Positions 1-11,143 of a DNA stretch of 60,000 nucleotides are shown here, in pieces. A program made the translations under genes and the position numbers. Position 1 is the first letter of the stretch. Each line of letters starts with the position of its first letter. This stretch comes from Branchiostoma floridae (lineage: Eukaryota > Chordata > Leptocardii > Amphioxiformes > Branchiostomatidae). The stretch covers positions 17,036,776 to 17,096,775 of the forward strand of contig NC_049991.1 of NCBI RefSeq assembly GCF_000003815.2, written 5' to 3'. The notes below the pieces were generated by a model. That model saw only the letters and a program-made list of their open reading frames with translations. It ran no database searches and was not told the origin of the DNA.

Positions 1-2874
1 GTGGTAAAACTCTATCCTGTTGCTTGAGCACCTTTAGGAAGTTTTTCGTGCATCTTAGAATAATTACTTGAATGTATAACCTTTAGCTTCCTCAAGATGT
101 GATCATGAATAACTATAACAATCATCATTGCCATAAGAAACCAAAACTAAAGCTGAAATTACTCCGATCATCGCATGTTTTTCTCATGTTTCTCATGTAT
201 TTTCAAAGACATATTTACAGCCACGAACCATTCAGGGATAACACGGTTTTCAAAAGGAAGCTTCTTCTTTTCGGTCCGTTCCATACCCTAAGGCGATGCA
301 AACACTGCCTTTGGAAACTGGAATGGACAAATTAGTTTCCACCCGAACCAAACACATCCGTAATCTTTCGTCCACGAAAGTTCAACGGAAATGGGAACAA
401 AAAAAGTCGTCAAACCGCCGCAGGTGTAACACATTGAGAACACTGCCTTAGAGAATTCCAGGCGCTCTCTATACCCGTCCCAAAGGGGGATTCGACGGTA
501 ATTCGCGTCAATGCGCACTTAGAGGGACCTTTTGTGGCTGCCACACAAATCCTTGAAATTCCTGGCAAGTGGACGTGTATCCCTGCAAAGCCTGTTTGTG
601 AGTGGTGTAAGCCACAGGCTACCATTAAAGCTGGGCAGATTGGCACCGACGACCTTCGACAAATCCCGGGACTTGCGTGTTTATACACAAGAAACGTACA
701 AATCAAAGGAGGACGCCGAATTCCATTGGCGCCCCTTTTTATGAGAAACCCGCCCTCACTATATAACCGTGCCATTACAGCATCATTATACGACCAAAAC
801 AGCACACGTGCAATGCACGGAACTGTCTGCCTGCTACTCACGAGGCAGTAAGCTAAGACGAATACATTTGGATGGAAGTTTCTGACTTAGCGCTTCGAGG
901 TTCCGCCGTAAAGTACGTCAGAAAAAAGAGGCCAGCAGTCCCACACTGCCTCAGGGCACCCCAAACACCGGTACTGTAACAAGACGAGAAGCTTAGAAAA
1001 TCCCGGTAAGCCGGATATTAGCAAGCTCCGCGCCAAAATCATCCCCTAAGCGCCTCTCTGTTTGTTTAAACTTGGGCGGCCCCAAATAAATCGGATTTGG
1101 CTCCTCATTTACCATTGAGAGACGCGGAAGGGCTGACGGAGGTATGGTTACACTCTGGCGTCAGTCCGAGCTCCTGTCAGGCTCTTACAGGCCGGTATTT
1201 TCAAAATACATCCTGCTTTAAGTCTTCTGTCACCGCATGGATGACGTCTTTCGGTAATGCTTCCCTACTATGCTAAACGTTGTGTGCGTACTATACTGGG
1301 TCTGTTTCTCACTCGTGCGTATGTGTATGCATTTTACGTTTCCTAAAAAAATGTTGAGTCAAGACAAAACTTATTGACCTTAAAAAATGTAAATATTATT
1401 TATTGTAACAAAAGTTTGTGCATTTGGCTACAATAGTAAGATGAGTTTATTGCAAATATATGCCCGAGTGCTATTGCAATTATACGTAACATGGATGTAA
1501 GAATGATAGATACAATGATATATACATGTGCATGCAAAGTTCCAAATCAACTAGAAAGACAATATTTTTGCTAAAATGCAGAATGTTTTTTCTATAGCCT
1601 TTTGGCAAGCTACTCGCACTGTACCTTTAGGACCTCCCTATAGTACTGTGTGCGAGGAAAGTAAATGCCGGTTTTGCCAGCGCAAACCTGTAATTCTTCT
1701 GTATGTTCATCTTTACAGCTAATTTGCTATATATCTTAGTTCTGATTGGTTCACGGCAGTTCTTACCTCTGATTGGCTCCTGGCAGAGGAAGATGAAGAA
1801 TTGAAAAGAACTACAAAATTACGATGTACAAAAATCTTCAAAATTATCTTAAATCTAAACCAGACGTCCTTTGCATTATTACAGTTATTCAGCATTTGAT
1901 TGCTTTGCACATCTTTCGTCATATCATTATCAATATGTACTACATATCTTCCTGGGTCTTATTCAGATGCAAATAATGAGACGCTATACGAATATCTCAG
2001 TGTTGAATCGTCTAGTCTCTAGATCTAGACGTCACATTTAGGTCTCACGCAAATTTGACACGTCAGTGTCTAAAAATAGCACAAATTACAAGCTCCGAAG
2101 GCCTTTCATGTCCGACTTTAGTCCGTAAGAAAATAAGCTTTGAACTTCAAAAGTTACTAAGATTATCAACATTTCAGTCGGGGGTACGGGCCGGGTCTGC
2201 CTCTGTTAGTTTTCCTTTGACTTGAGGCGTACGTGTGTGGTAACTTAAGTTACATCATCTTCGTCTACTGAAGACATAACTGACAGTTTCTAGCGTCAAA
2301 GAAGATGAAGCAGTAAAGCGTGCTGTGCGTATTTTGGCTGTGTCTTGTACATTTTTCTGGAGATCTTTCGATTTTTTCTACTACTGCCAGTCGGGTATAT
2401 AAGAAGCGCACCTACAGAAAAACACCACCAAATACGCTAAAAATAAGCCCAGCCTGACAGCCACATTTGCTTAAAGATTAGCATCTTTCATCACATGTAC
2501 ACAAAAGTCAGAGCCTCCCCCGACTCTATTTTAAACCTAGGTAACGACTTCCATAATACATCACAATGCATTTGAATCATGAGTTATTGGAAACACCTGT
2601 TGTTCGTTATACTCCGAGTTTCCGATATTGCAAATGAACAAAACAAGACTGCTATGTATTCATAGACTTAACAAAAGCGTTTGAATCTATAAACTGATGC
2701 TTTGTGTATAGAGGTGTGAAAAATGCATTCAGTCCATGTCAAGTGTATCTTTTAACCTTTGGAAGCACTTTTAAGATTACTGCTTGACGTTCGATCTTAA
2801 AGCTAATAAGATTTCGGCCAATTGACTCAAAGTAATGATATCCCACAATTTGCAATCGTTATCTTTCTGATTGC

Positions 2875-3210
2875 GAATAAATCTCTATTGAAAAGGCACG
2901 GTCATTACGAAGCAACATCGTTTCCACATTGTATCCTATAGGCACAAAACGTGAATGAACAAATCCGGTAGCGTCATTCCATTTCTAGCTGATCGGGGAT
3001 AAAACGGCTATTAGAAATAAATCTCTGATTCTGAATACGGTTATTACAGTACTTTATGTTCTAAATGCAGCAAAACTTGAAGGGAAAAAATCCTGCAACA
3101 CAATCGCTGCTTCTGATCTAAAATAAACCGACTATTGGATATAAAGCTCTGAATGCAGCTATTATAGCACATCATGTCCTAAAGCAACAAAACTTGAATG
3201 GAAAAAGAGA
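2875..3210. repeat. Degenerate tandem repeat, about three units
   Basis: Three units of roughly 120-140 bp recur at about 2875, 3017 and 3138. Each starts near an ATAAATCTCT or ATAAAGCTCT string, continues through a GGTTATTACAG or AGCTATTATAG segment and ends near CAAAACTTGAA(G/T)GG. The second and third units are the most alike. The divergence suggests an old duplication. No coding or RNA function is visible. Confidence 0.6.
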
Positions 3211-4306
3211 AACAGTATCAGAAGGAGGCAATTGATCGTAGTTTGGTCTTCTCACGCGAGAGTCTTACGGTTCGGTTCGCGAGGTCAGAGGGCACGGGAC
3301 GCTTCAGTTCACGTAACAAAATTGAGATCAAACACAATCGCACGTCTTCCCACTAACTTCTCTGTACACGATCCAATAATGCCAATGCCCCGGAGATATC
3401 AGTATACTAGTACTATAGGGCACTGGCCTTGCCTTGGCAATTGTTCATTTTGAAGTACGTACATACAAAGTACATTCAACAACATTCTGGACAGACTTGC
3501 GGTTGGAAATGGCAACATTTCTCAAGTAGCATATATTCGAGGTCGAGCATATTTATTAGGCTAACAGTTTGTCTATCTGTGACAGCTAATTTTGGGAGCT
3601 AGTGACTTTTTTCTTGGCGATTACATTGTTTGGAGAAGACAGAGACTTCTTTCTGCGCTTGGTGGGTGAGTACGCACAGACACCTTATATTGGTATCAGT
3701 AGTGCCCGTGTTCTGAGTTAAGTTAAACATGGGGTTGAAATACAATGTGTATTCTGGGTGACTTGCCCAATGAAAACGTACGGAACAGTGTGCAGAAAAT
3801 GTAAATTTTCATTCGTGCATCCAATCATGTTAAACCATAACTTTCATAATCAGATGTTGATGGCGATGCGCTTTTGCTGTAGGCCATGCGCATTGTAAGC
3901 GTATAATAGCACATGTGTCTATGCAGGTAGTTTACGGGGCATTTTGTGAAATCCAGGGAGATGAGAGAAATTTTGGATGAAAGAAATATGAACTTGCAGC
4001 TGCTTTTTTTGTATTTTGCATTCGTTTCCTCCTTTACTATCTGTAGATTTGTATATTTCATTCTTGCATCTACACCTGTTCTATTGAATGAACTTTATTG
4101 CTCGACAACCTTTCTTAGAAGCTGCGACCTACGAATCATCAAAGATTTGACTGATAGCTAAATGAATATCATAAAGAATTACTTTTGGCGTTTTGTTCGT
4201 TTTGATGTCTTTTAGAACATACTTTTCAACCTTTCATCATATTCTAATTATAAAATCAAGGTTGACACAAACCCAAGTTTGTTCGCTGTGCGGTCAATCA
4301 CGAAGT

Positions 4307-4522
4307 GGTCGTGCGATCGTCGTACGATCGCTTACTTTGGGCATTTTGGAGGACAAAAATGTACGTTTCCTGCAAAATTCAACTGTCTTGTACACAAAAT
4401 GCTGTTTTGGATCCACATCGGTGGTTGGTTTGGTCACGGCCTGCTTGAAAATCCTATGACATAACAAGGACATTATATGAGGACGTCCTTGGACATAAAA
4501 ATCGTACGACGATCGCACAACC
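4307..4522. mobile_element. Foldback MITE, family C copy 1
   Basis: The ends are inverted repeats: GGTCGTGCGATCGTCGTACG at the left and its near complement (CGTACGACGATCGCACAACC) at the right. The interior matches copies at 18294-18473 and 37632-37792, sharing the strings GGACATTTTGGAG-like, TGCAAAATTCAACTGTCTTG and GGCCTGCTTGAAAA. It has no transposase gene, so it must be non-autonomous. The superfamily is not determined. Confidence 0.75.
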
Positions 4523-5099
4523 TATTTGACCGTGCGTGCCCTCAACAATCATCGTCTAGGGCAAAGGGGGCCTTACAGGTATAAGGTATATGGAAGGTAG
4601 GAAAATGCAAGGATTCACCTTCTATATATATCTTCATGAAGATTATGCCTACGCCCAGTGCCTTTGCCGTGCCCTGTGTATGACCTATAGCCTATCGCAC
4701 ACCTACGTCCTTGGGTATGATGACATCACCCATTCCCACGTGCGTCTCTATCTCCCCAGCCCACACACATCAAGGGAAAGTCGCCCTTGAACTAATATTT
4801 AGAAACTTTCCATTGTAAAAACACCTCAGTAAGAAACCCAAGCACAAAGACAACGTGCCCCAATATTTGTAAACTCCGTCGTTATCGACCACTTGATGTG
4901 GGACCTGTTTGTCCGCCTTAGAGGCCTGAAGCCGGTGTCACAGTGGGATCGACCTGGGCCGCTTCTTACCTTAGTTACGGCAGGTGCCGCTCTTTGGTCG
5001 CGCGTAAGCGAAGACGACAAAATCAATATTGTCATTGGGGGAGAGCAGCCCTTTCTCTGTTTAGACCGTGACGACTTGATCCGGCGCAAACCTTGCTGA

Positions 5100-6270
5100 A
5101 CGCGGCGGCAATAACCGCTCTAATACCCCCTGACAGATACATTTAGATTTGTTTATTGTGGAAGCACAGTCCCCTTCCTGTTTTTCCTGCACTCCGTATC
5201 TCTGTCTCGGATCCATCTCATTGTTCAAGGGTCCCTTTTCCGCGACAGAGTTTGGATCCACAACACAAGAACACTTGTTGTTCGGAAGCTGGAGTTTTCC
5301 GAGACGACAAAAAGACACAGACGAACACAAGAGTTGGTGGCGCCATGGGGTGAGGGTAGAGAAAACAGCGTCCAATCTCCATCAAAGGAAAAGCCTGTGG
5401 GAAGTTGCAAGTCTTCTGTGTGAAGCGTACATAAGAAGGAGAAAGATCGGGCCTTGATATCGCTATCGTGGATGAGTCTGCGCCACGTTCCGCCGCCGCG
5501 GGTCCGAGCTTTGATGGCACCGACAGAAGGAGCACAGCGGCCAGGAGGCGGGGGGAGGGGCCAGATATTACTTGGTCTATTGGTTCCCATTGTTTATGTG
5601 GTAATAAAGCTGTTGTGTTAAGCAGGTCGCGTTCCGGGGTTAGATGGTGGTAGAGGAAGTGGGAGGTTCAAGTTCAGAGCGATTGTCAAAAATGCGTTCC
5701 CGGGAGGACACTCACTGGTCTCTGTTCAAGGCGAGAGGGGGAGGGGGGATAATTATTCTATAATTAATTTAAACATGTGTTTGACTGTTGATGCACGCGC
5801 TTGAGGACAAACATATCGCCTTACGCTACAGTTCCCAGGGGCCCGTTTGATCGCAGATCAAACTGTTTATGCTCGGTCGGCCCGGTCCTGTTTGTTTAGG
5901 AACCAATTAAACATGAAAGCAGTGAGCCTATGTAGTCGCCGCCGCCGGGACACGTCTACCAATGGGCGAGGAGCGCGGCGGTTCCTCAAAAAGGAGGAGC
6001 GCTTCAAATCTACCACCACTTCTCTTGGTACAGGCGAGCCGCGCGTCCGCAGTTTGTGTTAGACGGCAAGGATACGGGAGGGACGAAACTTTCTTCCGCA
6101 TACAGAAATAAGGCGGAGCTGGGGTCGCGAGTCTGACTGTTCTAACCGCGTCGGCTGGACATCAATCGGAGAGGGGGTAGGTACATTTTCTACCGTCTGC
6201 TGTTTTTATTAGATACGCATGTATTTCTTTGCCGCATCACAGGGAGAAATACTCGACTAATCAAAGAAAT
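5100..6270. promoter_or_regulatory. Candidate Wnt-responsive control region upstream of NOTUM
   Basis: This GC-rich stretch has no convincing ORF but holds several TCF/LEF-type sites: CATCAAAG at 5380-5387, CTTTGATG at 5509-5516, a perfect inverted pair GTTTGATC-GCA-GATCAAAC at 5845-5863, and ATCAAAG at 6260-6266. A SOX-like CCATTGTT lies at about 5588. NOTUM is a known Wnt/beta-catenin feedback target in animals, so the motif content fits the gene downstream. The start codon is about 5-6 kb away, and a noncoding first exon could lie in or after this region because a 3' splice site sits just before the NOTUM start codon. The motifs are short and could occur by chance. The regulatory role is inferred. 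Confidence 0.4.
5845..5863. promoter_or_regulatory. Head-to-head TCF/LEF-like site pair
   Basis: GTTTGATC, a 3-bp spacer and GATCAAAC form a perfect 8+3+8 inverted repeat. Each half matches the TCF/LEF HMG core (TTTGATC). Function is inferred from the motif and from NOTUM downstream. Confidence 0.4.
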
Positions 6271-9200
6271 GTGTGCGGTGTAGGGTAAAAAGTGGAGCAT
6301 GCATAACATGGACGCAATTTCGGGGAAGCACAAAGGAGGAAAAACATTTACTACGCCAAAAGCCGGGCATTCCAGACATTTAGCGCGGTCGTCGCACGTT
6401 TGGGCCGTATGCGGCATGCGTGAGTGGTCAGGCGCGGGCCAGGCACATGCCCTCGGTGGGAGATCGTCATTACGCCGAAGGTCCGGTGGAGTTCAGACGC
6501 TACCTTTGGCCACGGTGTAGCAGGTACTTGCTGCGAGCGAGCTGAAAGCCACCGCGGAAGTTGTTTTGGGAAGAAAGTGTGCAAAGAGGATTTGGACGTC
6601 GCTCCGACACAAACGCGTTGTAGCTTTACGTCGCAGCACGTACCGGTAAGCCGGATTTTCCTTCTTTGGTAGGTTACTCATCCGATCGCTGAATCACATA
6701 CAGTGAATGATTCCTTCTATTGAAGTCGTGTTCTGTGCCCTCTTTCTCTCGTGGCTTCTTTTATAGCCCATGTCGGGGACGGAGAAAAATGCTTTCAAGC
6801 AAATGTTCAAGCTGCGAGCCCAATTCGCCAGGTCAGGGCAAATGTCACTGCGAGGGTTTTTGGCCAATTCAAGGTCAGACCCCTCAAGCGGTTCACTGCT
6901 TAGCTTAGTAGTAGTGCCCAGCCGGACCGGCCTGTTTCGTTGCACGCCTCGAAAAACAGTTTAATTCAATTCAGAGGCTTGTCGGCTAAATTTGGTACGG
7001 GTAAGCACCCAGTCTTACCCGCCCGACTGAGCAAGGACGTACGCCGCTCAGTCTGAGGCCGAGACCTCGCCTTGCCTCCCGCCACAGAGACTTTAGATAG
7101 TCCGTCCGGGGCGGCACGACTTTCACCAGGACTGTCAAACATTGCAGCTTGGTACAAGTCGGCACCAAACGTAACCGCGTGTTAGCCCGTTTTCTCCATT
7201 CTGTTTCATCCTAGTATTTAGCGTTGTCGGACAGCAGTGACCACAAAGACTCATCGGTTTGATGTGATGGTCTTTCATGAGGTGACCTTCTGCTAGTACT
7301 TTCTAACACAATTCTGTTGTTTTGACATTTGTAGTAATTTTTGGAATGCCATTGATACCAATGCATGAAAATGACTAAAACGAAGACGCCGAGAAACAAC
7401 GTAGTTTTAAGGGAAACTTCTAAGTTCTATTTATGATTGGGATGTCTTATTTATTGGAAGTCGTTAAAGTAAAAAAAAAACGCCTCTCAGAATGTTGGCG
7501 TCTTGAGATCAACCTGACAAGCATGGTCTTCCCTGGCCCATATCCAGCCTGGCGTTGTCGTTTTTTTCACGTGGTTCGAGATCTTTCACTGACATTTAAC
7601 GTAATTACAACTTATACAAGAACCACGGTGACCATTCACCAAAGTGGGGATTTTTCGTCGTTAGCGCCTGTTCAGTTTCATCGTACTTAACGTGTACGCA
7701 AAAATGGGCGTTACCCTTTGCCTACATTCCACGCCAATACAACCTAATAAAGAAGCAAGATGATTAGATGAATGCATCTTGTAAGACAAAGTTGGTGTAA
7801 AACAGCATCATTTGAAACTTGAAGTATCACATTGGAGCTTTGCCCAGACCCGTGCCATGAGGCGGCGCACGTGTATGTACTGTGGGTCTGTATAGCGTAA
7901 CAATGTTGACAACAACGTGCCAAGTACGATCGGTATGTGCGGCGCGTTCCGACACTCGCGCCTGCCGACGAGGCCCTTCCTCTTAGCGGCTATCGATTCT
8001 ATTGTGCGCCAATTACAACAAGTAGTCTTTCACACAACAACTGGGCACGAACAATCATGGCATCGCTTTCTTCTCTGATTGAATTGTTTGTTTTGGGTGA
8101 GATTGTGTATTACCGAGCGCTTTGCACCGATGTGTAGAATGCCTATCAGTCTCGGTGTACTTGGCAGATCACCATTTAGATAATCTCCGAGCTTATACTA
8201 GTCTGCTTTTGAGTACTCAATTTCTCTAGTAATTGGCTGTTGGAAAAACATTGATGCAGTCTCTATTAACGTTCGATGGGAAAAACGTTCAAAATCACCG
8301 GGATCTTCATTTGGCATACTGTAGTGGTAGAAGCATTTTTTTTACAACTAACGTTAATTGCCTACATGTACAGTATGTGTACCATTAGTATGAACAGTTA
8401 ATAACCGGGTCTTCTTCGATGGTCCTTGCAACAATCTTCGATAATAGAATATACCGTAAGTGGTATATAATTATACCCCCATATTGTTTATTAAGGGTCA
8501 TTTGACAATTTGTGGAGCGTTCTTTAGTTCTTGCATCCCCCTTCGTTAGCGAGCATGCCTAGCCTGGGTGCCATCCTGGTCGTAATTCGCTCCGATGTTC
8601 GCTTATGCTACCTAATAGCAGAGAAGCGACAGTATATAGCGTATATTATGTAATAAATGTCAGAGCTAGAAGCGACTGTATATAGTGTATAATTAACGCC
8701 TGGATGGACTTCTTTCCGGATGGTACACAGGTTAGAGCCTGCCTGTATCACCGCACGATGTTCTACATCTATGGGACGTACAGGGAGAAGACACCCTGGT
8801 GTTGTACTGCTATCATGGCATACCTTATGATCATTGCCAGATTCTCGGCTAACTTTCTCTTCCTTTGCAATTTGCGGCGAAGACGGGTTCTCAGAACAGA
8901 CTTTAACTAGTCTCTACCAGACTGACTACGCTGGCCATTATAAATAAGGGAAAAAAATTGCCGAGGGAGTTTTGCTACCAGCGGAGTTGGTTAGCAGTGT
9001 TCCGAAGGGAAAACATTTACTTTAGGCCCCCTTTACACCAGACGGCGATCGCGATGAGTTCTCACTGCAACCTAGATATTATATGTGTAACCTTTGATTC
9101 CATACTGGGTATATCATACAGCTTGTAAAAGTGTGACTGAGACGCACAAAGGGTAAAAAAACTCTTTTTTCTTTGTACAATTCCTTGAGCGATCTGTCAA

Positions 9201-11123
9201 ATTTTAGGTCACAAAGACAGCGCAACGAGAGCGCCGTTCTAGTGGAAAGGGAGTATAAGCGTGGGCCTAGATCTGGCCAATTTCCCGATTTTTCCCCCGA
9301 ATTTTACGATCCCCGCATCCCCGTATGAAGGCCTGGTGGAGGCTAGGATCAGACGGTGCCAAGGCTGAGGCGCTTTCCCCGAGATTGTTTCTCAGCGCTG
9401 TGGCGCCGACCGGAGGGACCAGGCATGTCGTCGCAAGGATCCAAGAGAAATGCCAAATTGCTCAGACGCTGTCTTAATTGGGGCGGGCGGCGAGCTCGCC
9501 GTGGATGCACCAACCTGTATTACGCCTTCTGGACAGTCTTGAGACCAGCGCGGTCCAAGACAGACTACTTAAGTGCAGGCGCCTGGATGGAAGACAGTCT
9601 ACCGCTGTTCCCACAACAAGACAATGTTGCTGGCAACGACATATAAACTCGATGTTCGTCATCCTACAGAACATAGATATCAAGGACTCCTCAAGGGCCA
9701 TTAGTGTAAATACCTTTATGTCCAGATGGTGACCACGCTTAGATCTTGTCCTAGATGTTTTCCAGTCATGCATTTTTCACATTTTGTTCTTTTCTTTCTC
9801 GTAAAGAAATATATGCTGCCATAGGCAATAGTTCTTGATGGAAATATGGATAAAACGCACTGTGAGAATGTTTCAGACACCGATAAGCAATTACAGTAGA
9901 TCCCAGAAAAAAATGTATTTTTCAAGATTCAAATGTTCTCGACGAACGGGATAAAGTGTTGCCTTCATCGGGTTGTCGGTTTTCGTCGCTGGTCTAACCT
10001 TGACACACATGCACGACGAGACCTTACCCCACCAGCATGCTTTAGTGATTTCTTTAGTCATTGCCAGTGAATTCGGAGCCGTGGTATTCGTCCAATTTCT
10101 TGAGGAAACCTGACAATTAGGATGATTTCCCGAGTTTTGGTACTGGGAGGAGAGTTGGCGTCAGCTTCTGGCCCCGTCTGTAGCCCGCGGCGCTGATGAG
10201 AAAGTCCTGCTTAACGTTTGGTATGCATTTTCCTTTTTTCTACTTCACCGCAAAGCTGATGGTGCGTGCTAGCAACATGCACACAGCCGACCACATCGGC
10301 CTACATAGCAAGGCCAACGCCCCCGACTTCCACCCGGGATGCTGTAATAGTGCGAATGTTATGTTTGCATCGCGTGCTTCTATTTCAAGACTGTCCAGAA
10401 AAAGAAGAGTGTCGTAAGAATATACGAGGTCATTGTTACGTCTTCTCCAGGTGCTGCCAATTTCGTCCAAAGTAGCCGCCGGGCTCCTTCGCTACTTTTA
10501 GCCTTTATTTGATTCAGTGAGTCGGGAAACCCGCGGCGGGGAAAACGAAGCACGACGACTGACTTCCCACTCGCGGGAGGGGGTGCTCTCCGGGCCGGTG
10601 AACCTGGCGCGCTGGCTCCGACAGCCTTCAGGACTGGTTTACGACGAGCTAAATATAAACCGTTCACTCCATTCGTCCTTTCCTAGAACTAACTAAGTAG
10701 AGTGGAGCTCGTCACCACCAAGCAGAGTAGGGGCATCCTCACTAGGTAGTTTCAGCAACGTTTGCACTTAGACGTGTACAGGTTGGGTGTGACATTGTCG
10801 TTAAGTGTAATATAACGCGACGCGTACCTGTGAGCCTGGTTTGTTACACCAAAGGGCAGTTATATTGTATCTACAGATATAGAAGCTGGTGTACTACACA
10901 GAAGATCGGTTTCTAGTAGATGGACTTAACAGGTAGAATGGAAGACACAGATGAAGATACATTTTTGGTGACGCTGAAGAAAAGTGATTGATGTCACTCG
11001 AAACGCACGGAAGTTACTTTCCGTTGTCGTTGATGGAATTGTATTTGAATATTGTTTAATTGGATATTTAACCTCCATAAACGTATACCGATTCAAGTAC
11101 AAATGATTGTTTTTCCCATCCAG
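6271..11123. other. Noncoding 5' flank of NOTUM
   Basis: No gene is recognised. A foldback-like repeat lies at about 9022-9256, with GGCCCCCTTTACACCAGACG at the left and a partly complementary end near CTAGTGGAAAGGGAG. Small direct repeats of an AGAAGCGACTGTATATAG-like string occur at about 8620-8695. The interval 9300-9650 is GC-richer, with open frames that match nothing I know. It ends in a plausible 3' splice site (TTTTTCCCATCCAG, ending 11123), so a noncoding NOTUM exon may lie somewhere within it. Confidence 0.5.
9022..9256. repeat. Foldback-like repeat (GGCCCCCTTTACACC end)
   Basis: The ends are imperfect inverted repeats and the interior is a GC-poor segment that includes a GTAACCTTTGATTCCATACT-like core. 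The same kind of core, close to GGTAACACAAATCCAATTT in either orientation, recurs at about 4246-4300, 11646-11860, 12893-12955, 14213-14270, 36213-36250 and 59185-59225. This suggests a diverged dispersed family. Confidence 0.45.
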
Positions 11124-11143
11124 ACAGGACCGAGGAAAAAACG

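Larger units (their letters stand above)
1..5100. other. Gene-poor upstream stretch
   Basis: I find no coding region with believable protein content or splice structure here. The open frames are short, overlap on both strands and resemble no family I know. The stretch is mostly AT-rich with some GC-richer patches (about 400-1200 and 4700-5100). It contains the degenerate tandem repeat near 2875-3210 and a foldback at 4307-4522. A TATATAAG string at about 2396 looks like a core-promoter element, but nothing downstream supports a transcript. Confidence 0.6.

Noticed and set aside
410-851. Overlapping open frames of 100-140 codons on both strands
   Set aside because: They overlap each other, have no family resemblance, no splice context and unremarkable composition.
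9356-9773. Open frames near 9.4-9.8 kb that could be a retroelement fragment
   Set aside because: No recognisable reverse transcriptase, integrase or other motif in any frame.
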